Below, piece after piece: positions 54,924-64,000 of a DNA stretch of 64,000 nt. Position 1 is the first letter of the stretch. Every line of letters starts with the position of its first letter. Position numbers and translations under genes: made by a program. The notes beneath the pieces are model-generated. The model saw nothing but the letters and a program-made list of their open reading frames with translations. It ran no database searches and was not told the DNA's origin. Source of the stretch: Bacteroidetes bacterium UBA1935 (GTDB lineage: Bacteria; Bacteroidota; Bacteroidia; Chitinophagales; Chitinophagaceae); NCBI GenBank assembly GCA_002337045.1, contig DDFF01000007.1:449775-513774 (forward strand). The letters run 5' to 3'.

Positions 54924-55931
54924 TTAGAAATACCTTGGGCTCAGCACCCTTTTATCTTTAGCAGGCAAGCCGATACCAATTGATATCTCGTGCGTACCGT
55001 TTTCGTATGATGCAAGTTTGCTTGTAGTAACATCGTAGGCATAGCCGATTCTGAAATGCTGGATAGCATACAGTTCAAACATGAATGAATAGGCATCTTT
55101 CTTATCAAGACCTGATGCAACTGCAGGTTTGTCCCATATATTCAATCCTGTACGATAGGTAGCACCTACACCAACCATATCTTTTATCAGAATATACGCG
55201 TTGAAGTCAAAATTGCTCGGACCATTAAAGTCTTCTTTCCATAAGAAAGACGGCCTGAATTTAAACGCATCTGAAAGCGGAATAATAAGGCCCGAACCAA
55301 AGTACCCATGTATACGTTTCTCCATAGTTTCGAAACGTGTACCCTGCCAATTGTACTGAGAATTGATAGCCTTTACAGCCAACAGATTGTTTATACCCGC
55401 ACTTAAGTAGAACTTAGGCGTATAATAATATACCCCAGCATTAAAGTCTGGCGTCACTTTACTTGAAACGCCAACAGGCACCAGATCATCATTGTTATCT
55501 ACATACTGGAAAGCGTTGCCGTCTACAGAGTATTGTGTAACACCACCACTCAGGCCAAAACACAACCTTCTTGCACCGTACTCATCAAGTGGTACACGGT
55601 AGGTATAGCCCAGAAATCCGGACATCGTTTTTTGTGGCCCCAGTTTATCAGACATCACTTTTGCACTCCATGCCACACGCTCATCCTGGTTAGGCATGAG
55701 CCACTCTACCGATGCAGCAAATGTTTCGGGTGCACCTTTCAGGTCTACCCACTGTTTGCGGTACATAAAGTTGGCATAGCTTTCCCCGCGGTAACCGGCA
55801 TATGCCGTATTCAGCACCAACGGATTAAACATGTACTGGCTGAACTGTATGTCTTGCTGTGCAAAACATGTAGCTGTTGTAACAGACAGCAGCGCAGTTA
55901 TCAAACGTGTTTTAATGGACGCTTTATTCAT
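54924..55931 (-). CDS. PorP/SprF family type IX secretion outer-membrane protein
   Basis: A 335-residue beta-barrel with a signal peptide (1-25, ending CFAQQ). The family start QFSQYMFNPLVLNTAYAG is conserved; later come YRKQWVDLKGAPETFAAS, KVMSDKLGPQKTMSGFLGYT, VTPDFNAGVYYYTPKFYLSA and a final IRIGYAYDVTTSKLASYENG-like strand set. In Flavobacterium johnsoniae SprF is needed to export the adhesin SprB, and each type B cargo often has its own neighbour of this family. It lies 12 bp after the giant cargo gene and 11 bp before the PorE-like gene, so one operon. Inferred role: export or surface attachment of the giant protein. Confidence 0.93.
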   Translation of the reverse strand: MNKASIKTRLITALLSVTTATCFAQQDIQFSQYMFNPLVLNTAYAGYRGESYANFMYRKQWVDLKGAPETFAASVEWLMPNQDERVAWSAKVMSDKLGPQKTMSGFLGYTYRVPLDEYGARRLCFGLSGGVTQYSVDGNAFQYVDNNDDLVPVGVSSKVTPDFNAGVYYYTPKFYLSAGINNLLAVKAINSQYNWQGTRFETMEKRIHGYFGSGLIIPLSDAFKFRPSFLWKEDFNGPSNFDFNAYILIKDMVGVGATYRTGLNIWDKPAVASGLDKKDAYSFMFELYAIQHFRIGYAYDVTTSKLASYENGTHEISIGIGLPAKDKRVLSPRYF

Positions 55932-55943
55932 GTTTGTTAAAAA

Positions 55944-58900
55944 TTATTTGTTGTTACTACGTAATAATTCAACCCAACCACTGTACTTCTTAACGCCTGC
56001 TTTTGTTTTCACAGACACAGTATAGAAGTAAGTACCCTCTACAAGGCCATCGCCAGACCAGTTGTTTTTGTAATCTGCAGATGTGTAAACCATATTACCC
56101 CATCTGTTGAATATTGAAACTTCTGAACCAGGATATGTATCCAGACCTAGGATTACGAACTTATCGTTCTTACCATCACCATTTGGTGTAATGATATTTG
56201 GTATAAACAGATCGTCCTTATCATCAGTCAGACTCATAGAAACTGTAGATGCGTTGTTTGTTGTATCACCATCCGTTTCGTTCGACTTACCAAATGCACT
56301 GTTTTTAATCAGTCCACCAGATGTAAGTTGCACAGTCAGTGTCATTACAGATTTCTGTCCACCTCTCAGGCTATCCAATGTCCATGTTACTGTCTTCGTG
56401 GCCACATTGTAGTTTGCTTTGCCACTTAGTACGCTTGTACGAACATTTGAACCACCCAGATTATCAGCCAGTATGTCTGTTACTACGACTTTTGTAGCAG
56501 TAGTTGCACTGATATTTTCAACTTCAATCTCAAACACTACATCTTTACCTATTGCAAGGTCTTTTTGTTGTGTCACGATACGTTTGGTCACTTTCAAATC
56601 AGGCCTGTTTTGTGGTATCCTGATTCTTACTGTTGCAATATTTGACTCAAATGGTTTTGTATCAAAGATTGAATACCTGAATGAATCAACACCATAGAAG
56701 CCGGCATTAGGCCTGTAGGTTGCTGTGCCATTAACATTTACTGTCACCGTACCATTCTTAGGTTGGCTTTGCAGTTTGATGCTTGCCAGATTCAGCGATC
56801 TGCCAAATGCAGTGTCATTTTTACTGATATTAATAACTACAGGCGTTTCCATTGCAGTTACAGTATCATCATTAACAGCTACCGGTGGTTTGAATATCAG
56901 GATGCGGGCAGTTGCCACATTAGATATCATCTTATTCAGGTCTTTCACTGTATAAGTGAAACTATCTATACCATAATAACCTGTATTAGGTGTATATATA
57001 GCTTTACCATCAGAACCTATTATTACAGTACCATTCTTAGGCTGCGCAACAGATGTGGTAGTAGGCGCATCCAATGCACTGTTACCAGGTACATCATTGT
57101 TCAGTATAGATACTGTAACAGGTGTGTTAACCATTGTTGAGTCGAGATCGTCGATAGCTATCGGACCTTTATTTATCGTAATCCTGACAGTAGCTACATT
57201 TGACAGACCATTATCATTATCACGGATAGTATACTTAAATGTATCCACACCTGTATAATTAAGGTTTGGCGTATATGTAGCCTCACCAGTAGTAGCATTA
57301 ATAACTACCGAACCGTTTGCAGGTGGTAATGTAACATTTACTGTAGACCTGCTGATAGTACCATCAACATCGTAGTCATTAAATGGTATATCTATCAGAA
57401 CCGGCACATTCATGTTCGTTACTGTAGTATCATTTATTGCTACAGGTGGATTATTTACGATAATCTTCACCGTATCGTTGGTAGTACCACAAGCCCAAGG
57501 AGAAGTTATCGTCCATTTGAATGTGTATGTACCCGGTTGCAGACCGCTGATTGTAGCGTTGTATGCATTAATATTAGATACAGTTGCAGTATTTGGACCT
57601 GTCAATTGTGTCCACGCACCATTACCAACTACAGGTTGATTTGCTGCCATTATAACACTTGTTGTATTTACAGGGCCTATATCAGTACCGGCATTTGCAG
57701 TAGTTGCTGTAGGATATACTGTTAGTACAACATTGTAAGTTGCAGCGTTCGCACAACCATTTGCGCTCACTGTGTATACGTAGGTTACATTAACAGGTGC
57801 TGTTGTTGTGTTCGTAAGCACTTCACTTACATTACCTGTGCCCGTTGCAGCTGCATTGCTGATACCTGCTACCGCAGCACGACTCCAACCAAATGTTGCG
57901 CCTGTTGTACTACTTGTAGGAGTATAGCTGAATGTAGCATTATTACATATTGCTGCAGGTGCCAGTGTACTAGTCAATACCGGTGTCGGATTAACAGTTA
58001 CAACAACACTGTATGTTGTAGCATTTGCACAACCATTTGCACTTACTGTGTATGTGTAGGTAACATTAACAGGCACTGTTGTTGTATTTGTAAGTACCTC
58101 ACTTACATTACCTGTGCCAGTTGCAGCCACATTAGATATACCTGCTACTGCCGCGCGGCTCCAACCGAATGTTGCACCGGTTGTACTGCTTGTTGGCGTA
58201 TAGCTGAATGTACCATTATTACAAATAGCAGCTGGCGTCAGTGTACTTGTCAGTTGTGGCGTAGGATATACCGTTACTGTTACATTGTAGCTTGCAGGGT
58301 TTGTACAGCCATTTGCACTTAGCGTGTATATATATGTTACAGTTATCGGAGCAGCTGTAGTATTTACCAATACTTCTGCAGGATTTCCTGTACCTGTAGC
58401 AGCCACATTGCTGATCCCTGTTACCGCGGCACGGCTCCAGTTGAATGTGGTACCAGAAGTACTGCTTGTTGGTAGATAACTGAATGTAGTATTATTACAG
58501 ATAGCAGTTGGCGTCAGTGTACTTGTCAGTTGCGGCGTAGGATTAACCGTTACCACTACACTGTAAGTACCCGGGTTTGTACAACCATTTATACTAACTG
58601 TATAAACATATGTCACATTAATAGGTGCTGTTGTTGTATTTACCAACACCTCGTTCGGGTTGCCGGTACCACTTGCCGCTGTATTGCTAATGCCTGCTAC
58701 TGCTGCACGGCTCCAATTAAACACGGCGCTTGTTGTGCTACTCGTTGGCGTATAGCTGAATGTACTATTATTACATATAGCTGGTGGCGTCAGTGTACTT
58801 GTTAGTTGTGGCGTAGGATTAACTGTTACTACCACACTATAAGTACTTGGATTTGTACAGCCATTTGCTGTTACAGTATAAACATATGTCACACTTACAG

Positions 58901-61900
58901 GAGCTGTAGTCGTATTATTCAGCACCTCACTGATACTACCTGTACCGGATGCAGTTGCATTGCTGATACCCGCTACAGCAGCTCTTGTCCAACTGTATGT
59001 TGCACCGGCAGTGCTGCTGGTTGGTGTGTAGCTGAATGTGCTGTTATTACATATAGCTGCAGGTGTCAATGTACTTGTAAGTTGCGGTGTAGGATACACC
59101 GTTACAACCACATTGTAAGTACTTGGGTTAGAACAACCATTAGCTGTTACTGTATAAACATAAGTAACATTTACCGGTGCTGCGGTTGTATTTACTAACG
59201 CCTCTGCAGGGTTACTGCTACCTGATGCCGGTAAATTACTGATACCTGATACAGCCGCACGTGTCCAACTGAATGTTGCACCTGTTGTACTGCTGGTTGG
59301 TGTATAGTTAAATGTAGCATTATTACAAATAGCCGCAGGTGTAAGTGTGCTTGTAAGCTGCGGCGTAGGGTATACCGTCACCACTACACTATAAACAGCA
59401 GGGTTTGTACAACCATTAGCCGTTACAGTATAAACATACGCAACATTGATTGGTACTGTGGTAGTATTAACCAACACCTCATTAGGATTACCAGTGCCTG
59501 AAGACGCAGGATTGCTGACACCTGCTACCGCAGGGCGTGTCCATGCAAATGTTGCACCGGTAGTACTACTTGTTGGTGTATAGCTGAATGTACTGTTATT
59601 ACATATTGCAGCAGGTGTGAGCGTACTTGTAAGTTGTGGTGTAGGATTAACACGCACAACAACATTGTAAGAAGCAGGATTCACACAACCATTAGCAGCT
59701 ACTGTGTAAACATATGTCACATCAATTGGCGCAGTGGTAGTATTTACCAATACCTCTACAGGGTTACCATTACCAGTAGCGGCAATATTAGCTATACCTG
59801 CTACAGCTGCGCGGCTCCAACTAAATGTTGCGCCTGTTGTGCTGCTTGTTGGTGTATAGTTGAATGTACTGTTGTTGCATATAGCACCCGGAGCCAATGT
59901 ACTTGTCAGCAATGGTGTCGGGAATACTCTTACAGTAACGTTTTGTGTATTAGAACATCCGTTAGCAGTAAGGGTGTATACATACACCACATCTATCGGA
60001 CTTGTTGTTGTATTAACCAAAGTTTCATGCGGATTGCCTGTGCCTGTAGCAGCAACATTACTGATGCCTACTACTGTAGCACGGTTCCATGTAAATACAA
60101 CACCTTGTGTTACGCTTGATGGTATATAATCGAACACACTGTTGTTACATACAGGGGTAGCTGTAAGCGGTGTATTCAGAACAGGTGTCGGATTGACACG
60201 TACCACCACATCGTATGCAGATGAGTTTGTACAACCGTTTGCAGAAACTATGTACCTGTATGTTACATCTATCGGATTAGGTGTCACATTTGTCAATACT
60301 TCGCTTATTGTACCTGCACCACTAGCTGATGCATTGCTGATACCCGGAACTGCTGCGCGGCTCCATGTAAACGTAGCACCAGAAACATCGCTCATAGGCA
60401 CATAAGAGAATACAGCATTGTTACATATAGCAGCAGGGCTCAGTGTTGTAGTCAACTGCGCAGTTGGGTTAACTGTAACCACTACTGTATATATAGTTGG
60501 ATTTGTACAACCATTTGCAGATAGTGTAAACCTGTATATAGCATTAGCAGGTTGATTACTGTTATTTACCAGCAGTTCATTGATATTACCTGTTCCGCTT
60601 GATGGTGCACCGCCGTTTATTGACGGCACTGCATCTCTGGTCCAAGAGAAGCTTGTACCGATAGTACTGCTTGTTGGCACATAACTAAACGTTGTATTGT
60701 TACATATAGTACCATTTACAAGTATGCTTGTAAGTACCGGTGTAGGATTAACCCTTACTACTACATCGTATGTATAAGGATTGGTACAACCGTTAGCATT
60801 TATGGTGTATGTGTAAGTAACATTTACAGGAGATGCAGTAGTGTTAACTAATACCTCACTGATAGCACCTGTACCACTTGCGGCTGCGTTGCTTATACCT
60901 GCTATCGCAGCACGTGTCCATGCAAAGCCTGCACCCGCAACATTACTTGTCGGCGTGTAGCTGAATGTACTATTATTACAGATAGCAGCCGGCGACAATG
61001 TGCTTGTCAAAGCAGGTGCCGGATTAACTGTAACGACTATATTTTGTGTATTACTACAACCATTAGCAGACAGTGTATATACATAGCTAACCACTATCGG
61101 TGCCGATGTTGTGTTAATAAGCGTTTCATTAATATTACCAAAACCTGTAGCTGCTGCATTGCTGATACCCGGTATCGCAGAACGGCTCCAGCTATAAACT
61201 ACACCGGTTGTATTGCTCGTAGGTGTATAGTTGAATGCAGTATTGTTACATACAGCTGTAGGTGTTAATGTACTTGTCAATACAGGTGTTGGATTTACCC
61301 TTACAGTTACATTATAAGTAATAGGGTTCGTACAACCATTAGCGCTTATTGTATATACATATACAACATCTATAGGTGCGCTTGTTGTGTTAACCAATAT
61401 TTCGCCCGGATTGCCCGTACCACTTGCTGATGCATTGCTGATGCCTGCTACTGCTGCGCGCGTCCATGCAAATGTAGCGCCTACTGTATTGCTGGCAGGT
61501 ATATAGCTGAATGGCGTACTGCTGCAAATAGCTGCAGGAGTAGTAGTACTGCTTAACGAAGGTGCAGGATTTACAACTACACTTACATTGTAAGTATTAG
61601 CATTAGTACAACCATTTGCACTTACAGTATATATGTATGTAACTATAATTGGCGCTGTGGTTGTGTTCACCAATGTTTCATTCGGATTACCTGTTCCGTT
61701 TGCTGCTGCATTAGTTATGCCCGGCAATGCCGCACGACTCCATGCAAACGCAGATCCTGTAGTTCCACTTGTTGGTGTATAACTAAACGGAGTGTTATTA
61801 CAGATGGCTGCAGGCGTTAATGTACTTGTCAGCTTAGGCGTCGGATATACTGTTACTACAACGTCATACGGAGTAGCGTTTGTACAGCCATTAGCACTAA

Positions 61901-64000
61901 CCACATATCTGTAAGTCACATTAATACTTGCATCTGTAGTATTTACCAATGTCTCAAACGGATTACCTACACCGTTTGAGACAGCGTTGCTAATACCTGA
62001 CACAGCGGCACGTGTCCACGCAAAGCTTGAACTACTTGTACTGCTTGTTGGTGTGTAATTAAATACGGTGTTATTACAGATGGCTGCTGGCGTTAATGTA
62101 CTTGTCAATACAGGTGTTGGATTAACCGTTACAACTACATTATAATTATTACTACAACCGTTTGCTGCTACAGTATATACATATGTAACATTAACAGGAG
62201 ATATAGTATTGTTTACTAACGTTTCGTTAGGGTTGCCATTGCCACTTGCTGCTATGTTATTAATACCTGCAACGGCAGCACGTGTCCATGCAAATGTTGC
62301 ACCGCTTGTGCTAGTTGTTGGCGTGTAACTGAACGTAGTATTATTACAGATAGCTGCAGGAGTCAAGGCACTTGTAAGTACAGGACTTGGATTAACTGTT
62401 ACTACTACATTATATACAAGACCATTTGCACAACCGTTTGCTGCAAGGCTGTATACATATGTTACATATATTGGTGCCGATGTTGTGTTTACCAACACTT
62501 CATTCGGGTTGCCTGTACCGCTTGCAGCTGCATTGCTGATACCTGCTACTGCTGCACGGCTCCAATTGAATGTTGCACCACTTGTACTGCTTGTTGGCAG
62601 ATAACTGAATGTGTTACCGCTACAAATAGCCGTTGACGATAATGTACTTATCAATACAGGTGTTGGCTTAACAGTTACCACCACATTATAAGTTATCGGG
62701 TTAGTACAACCGTTTGCACTTACCGTATAAACATAAGTTACATCTACTGGTACACCTGTAGTATTTACAAGTGTTTCATTCGGATTGCCCGTACCGGTAC
62801 CTGCTGTATTACTAATGCCGGCTACTACTGCACGTGTCCAATTAAACGTTGCACCTGTTGTTGCACTTGTCGGTACATAGCTGAATACAGTATTATTACA
62901 TATAGATGCAGGCGTAAGCGTACTGCTCAATTCAGGAGTAGGATAAACTACAACTGTAACATTCTGATTGTTGCTGCAACCATTTGCTGTAGTTGTGAAT
63001 GTGTACACCACTGATATTGGCTGAGAAGTAGTATTAACCAATACTTCGTTCGGATTACCTGTTCCGTTTGCAGCTGCATTGCTGATGCCTGCTATTGCGG
63101 CACGGCTCCATGCGAATGTAGCTCCGCTTGTAGCACTAGTCGGAACATAATTGAATGTTCCATTATTACAAATTGCTGCAGGTGTTAAAGTAGAGCTTAA
63201 AGCAGGTGTCGGATTTACCGTTACAACTACATTTTGTGTATAAGAACAGCCATTTAAAGCTACTGTATATATATACGTCACATTAACAGGATTGGCTGTT
63301 GTATTTACTAATGTTTCATTCGGATTATCCGTACCACTTGCTGATGCATTACTAATGCCGACAACCGCTGCACGGCTCCAGTTGAAAGTAGCACCTGTTG
63401 TTGCACTGGCAGGCACATAACTGAATGTTGTGTTATTACATATAGCCGCAGGGCTCAGTGTAGTACTCAGGTTAACTGTTGGGTTAACAGTAACTATAAC
63501 ACTGTAGCTTGTACCATTTGTACAACCATTTGCACTTACTGTATATATGTAAGTAACATTTACAGGGTTGGCTGTTGTATTTACCAATGTTTCACCCGGA
63601 TTACCGCTACCCGATGCTGCCGTATTGCTGATACCTGCTACCGCAGATCTGCTCCATGCGTAGCTTGCACCACTTGTGCTGCTCGTTGGTGTATAATTAA
63701 ATATTGTGTTATTGCATATTGCTGCAGGGCTCAATGTACTTGTAAGTTGTGGCGTCGGATTTACCGTTACTACTACACTGTACGTACTCGCGTTCGTACA
63801 ACTGTTTGCACTTACAGTATATACATAGGTTACGTTTACAGGCGATGCTGTAGTGTTAACCAATGTTTCATTCGGATTGCCCGTACCGCTTGCAGCTGCA
63901 TTGCTGATACCTGCTACTGCTGCACGACTCCAATTGAATGTTGCACCGCCCGTATTACTTGTAGGCATATAACTAAAGGTTGTGCCGCTGCAGATAGCTG
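55944..64000 (-). CDS. giant PKD-like repeat adhesin with type B (CHU_C) T9SS signal; 5' end beyond the window
   Basis: 2684 residues are visible; the frame stays open to the right edge (about ten more codons past the ATG at 63968 continue the repeat), so that ATG is internal and the N-terminus is missing. From the left end of the protein shown: 23 PKD-like units of about 92 residues, each with one cysteine in AICNN and one in the NGC motif; then a divergent beta domain (AGTDIGPVN, about 2095-2170); three cadherin-like/Big-type domains (PPVAINDTTV, GPIAIDDLDS, PPVAVNDDTV); a DUF11-like domain (RPDLKVTKRIVTQ); and the gliding-motility CHU_C domain (FIPNIITPNGDGKNDKF, SIFNRWGNMVY, to the end), the type B T9SS signal. 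Expected to be exported by the T9SS with the PorP/SprF protein encoded next and displayed on the surface as a long filament or adhesin. Confidence 0.93.
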   Translation of the reverse strand, partial: AICSGTTFSYMPTSNTGGATFNWSRAAVAGISNAAASGTGNPNETLVNTTASPVNVTYVYTVSANSCTNASTYSVVVTVNPTPQLTSTLSPAAICNNTIFNYTPTSSTSGASYAWSRSAVAGISNTAASGSGNPGETLVNTTANPVNVTYIYTVSANGCTNGTSYSVIVTVNPTVNLSTTLSPAAICNNTTFSYVPASATTGATFNWSRAAVVGISNASASGTDNPNETLVNTTANPVNVTYIYTVALNGCSYTQNVVVTVNPTPALSSTLTPAAICNNGTFNYVPTSATSGATFAWSRAAIAGISNAAANGTGNPNEVLVNTTSQPISVVYTFTTTANGCSNNQNVTVVVYPTPELSSTLTPASICNNTVFSYVPTSATTGATFNWTRAVVAGISNTAGTGTGNPNETLVNTTGVPVDVTYVYTVSANGCTNPITYNVVVTVKPTPVLISTLSSTAICSGNTFSYLPTSSTSGATFNWSRAAVAGISNAAASGTGNPNEVLVNTTSAPIYVTYVYSLAANGCANGLVYNVVVTVNPSPVLTSALTPAAICNNTTFSYTPTTSTSGATFAWTRAAVAGINNIAASGNGNPNETLVNNTISPVNVTYVYTVAANGCSNNYNVVVTVNPTPVLTSTLTPAAICNNTVFNYTPTSSTSSSSFAWTRAAVSGISNAVSNGVGNPFETLVNTTDASINVTYRYVVSANGCTNATPYDVVVTVYPTPKLTSTLTPAAICNNTPFSYTPTSGTTGSAFAWSRAALPGITNAAANGTGNPNETLVNTTTAPIIVTYIYTVSANGCTNANTYNVSVVVNPAPSLSSTTTPAAICSSTPFSYIPASNTVGATFAWTRAAVAGISNASASGTGNPGEILVNTTSAPIDVVYVYTISANGCTNPITYNVTVRVNPTPVLTSTLTPTAVCNNTAFNYTPTSNTTGVVYSWSRSAIPGISNAAATGFGNINETLINTTSAPIVVSYVYTLSANGCSNTQNIVVTVNPAPALTSTLSPAAICNNSTFSYTPTSNVAGAGFAWTRAAIAGISNAAASGTGAISEVLVNTTASPVNVTYTYTINANGCTNPYTYDVVVRVNPTPVLTSILVNGTICNNTTFSYVPTSSTIGTSFSWTRDAVPSINGGAPSSGTGNINELLVNNSNQPANAIYRFTLSANGCTNPTIYTVVVTVNPTAQLTTTLSPAAICNNAVFSYVPMSDVSGATFTWSRAAVPGISNASASGAGTISEVLTNVTPNPIDVTYRYIVSANGCTNSSAYDVVVRVNPTPVLNTPLTATPVCNNSVFDYIPSSVTQGVVFTWNRATVVGISNVAATGTGNPHETLVNTTTSPIDVVYVYTLTANGCSNTQNVTVRVFPTPLLTSTLAPGAICNNSTFNYTPTSSTTGATFSWSRAAVAGIANIAATGNGNPVEVLVNTTTAPIDVTYVYTVAANGCVNPASYNVVVRVNPTPQLTSTLTPAAICNNSTFSYTPTSSTTGATFAWTRPAVAGVSNPASSGTGNPNEVLVNTTTVPINVAYVYTVTANGCTNPAVYSVVVTVYPTPQLTSTLTPAAICNNATFNYTPTSSTTGATFSWTRAAVSGISNLPASGSSNPAEALVNTTAAPVNVTYVYTVTANGCSNPSTYNVVVTVYPTPQLTSTLTPAAICNNSTFSYTPTSSTAGATYSWTRAAVAGISNATASGTGSISEVLNNTTTAPVSVTYVYTVTANGCTNPSTYSVVVTVNPTPQLTSTLTPPAICNNSTFSYTPTSSTTSAVFNWSRAAVAGISNTAASGTGNPNEVLVNTTTAPINVTYVYTVSINGCTNPGTYSVVVTVNPTPQLTSTLTPTAICNNTTFSYLPTSSTSGTTFNWSRAAVTGISNVAATGTGNPAEVLVNTTAAPITVTYIYTLSANGCTNPASYNVTVTVYPTPQLTSTLTPAAICNNGTFSYTPTSSTTGATFGWSRAAVAGISNVAATGTGNVSEVLTNTTTVPVNVTYTYTVSANGCANATTYSVVVTVNPTPVLTSTLAPAAICNNATFSYTPTSSTTGATFGWSRAAVAGISNAAATGTGNVSEVLTNTTTAPVNVTYVYTVSANGCANAATYNVVLTVYPTATTANAGTDIGPVNTTSVIMAANQPVVGNGAWTQLTGPNTATVSNINAYNATISGLQPGTYTFKWTITSPWACGTTNDTVKIIVNNPPVAINDTTVTNMNVPVLIDIPFNDYDVDGTISRSTVNVTLPPANGSVVINATTGEATYTPNLNYTGVDTFKYTIRDNDNGLSNVATVRITINKGPIAIDDLDSTMVNTPVTVSILNNDVPGNSALDAPTTTSVAQPKNGTVIIGSDGKAIYTPNTGYYGIDSFTYTVKDLNKMISNVATARILIFKPPVAVNDDTVTAMETPVVINISKNDTAFGRSLNLASIKLQSQPKNGTVTVNVNGTATYRPNAGFYGVDSFRYSIFDTKPFESNIATVRIRIPQNRPDLKVTKRIVTQQKDLAIGKDVVFEIEVENISATTATKVVVTDILADNLGGSNVRTSVLSGKANYNVATKTVTWTLDSLRGGQKSVMTLTVQLTSGGLIKNSAFGKSNETDGDTTNNASTVSMSLTDDKDDLFIPNIITPNGDGKNDKFVILGLDTYPGSEVSIFNRWGNMVYTSADYKNNWSGDGLVEGTYFYTVSVKTKAGVKKYSGWVELLRSNNK
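57700..64000 (-). repeat. tandem array of at least 23 276-bp coding repeats
   Basis: The AIC cysteine codons of successive units lie at plus-strand 57945, 58221, 58497, 58773, 59049, 59325, 59601, 59877, 60147 and onward to 63990. Steps are 276 bp, except five of 270 bp and one of 279 bp. All changes keep the frame. The array continues beyond the edge. Confidence 0.95.

Noticed and set aside
63966..63968. ATG at 63968 as the start of the giant adhesin
   Set aside because: The frame continues upstream with the expected repeat sequence, so this methionine is a substitution inside a unit.
57945..63992. Regular repeat array considered as a CRISPR array
   Set aside because: The period is 276 bp, the repeats are coding and in frame with PKD-like protein sequence, there are no short identical repeats with unique spacers, and no cas gene is near.

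Overview
The window looks like chromosomal DNA of a member of the Bacteroidota, probably in or near Chitinophagales (the order is inference). Five secreted proteins appear to be type IX secretion system (T9SS) cargo: four carry type A C-terminal sorting domains and one a gliding-type (CHU_C, type B) C-terminus. PorP/SprF and PorE-like OmpA proteins, a TonB receptor and an OMP_b-brl_3 barrel are present. Start codons lack Shine-Dalgarno sequences, and several genes are preceded by the Bacteroidota -7 element TAnnTTTG. I see no rRNA, tRNA, CRISPR, insertion sequence or phage gene. Most of the window reads as a stable chromosomal backbone rather than an island.

Layout. 1-8.7 kb: glycosyltransferase, VOC protein, LamG/metallophosphoesterase T9SS cargo, a hydrolase with a degenerate nucleophile elbow, a divergent hxlR/doxX pair with a clear operator, a TPR histidine kinase, and a membrane protein with a DnaJC11-like C-terminal domain. 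8.7-20.2 kb: housekeeping (pnp, rpsO, argS, LolC/E-type permease, rbfA, lspA, zapA) around an Omp28-type lipoprotein and a TonB receptor with a small upstream partner. 20.2-29.5 kb: a 1957-residue beta-helix T9SS cargo with a duplicated module, an AT-rich gap, a TPR protein and two small lipoproteins. 29.6-35.9 kb: ppk1-ppx (polyphosphate), panD-flippase-rfaE2, and rpsF-rpsR-rplI. 35.9-48.1 kb: an Omp28-like T9SS cargo whose cysteine motif is lost, an OMP_b-brl_3 barrel, a HEAT protein, tex, a DUF3050 protein, a DUF1624-type acyltransferase, another T9SS cargo and aat. 48.1-52.8 kb: a cardiolipin-synthase-like enzyme, a DUF457 protein and a HisKA_2/LytTR two-component pair. 52.9-64 kb: a tight leftward operon of a giant repeat protein (truncated by the right edge), a PorP/SprF protein and a PorE-like OmpA protein.

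The most notable locus is this last operon. In known T9SS biology, type B cargo genes sit beside sprF/porP-like genes whose products help export or anchor that cargo. Here the cargo has at least 23 units of a PKD-like domain. A conserved cysteine codon recurs every 276 bp (270 bp after the short units), and a short variant recurs every fourth unit across part of the array. The two-component pair lies just downstream on the same strand, after a terminator, so any regulatory link is only a suggestion.
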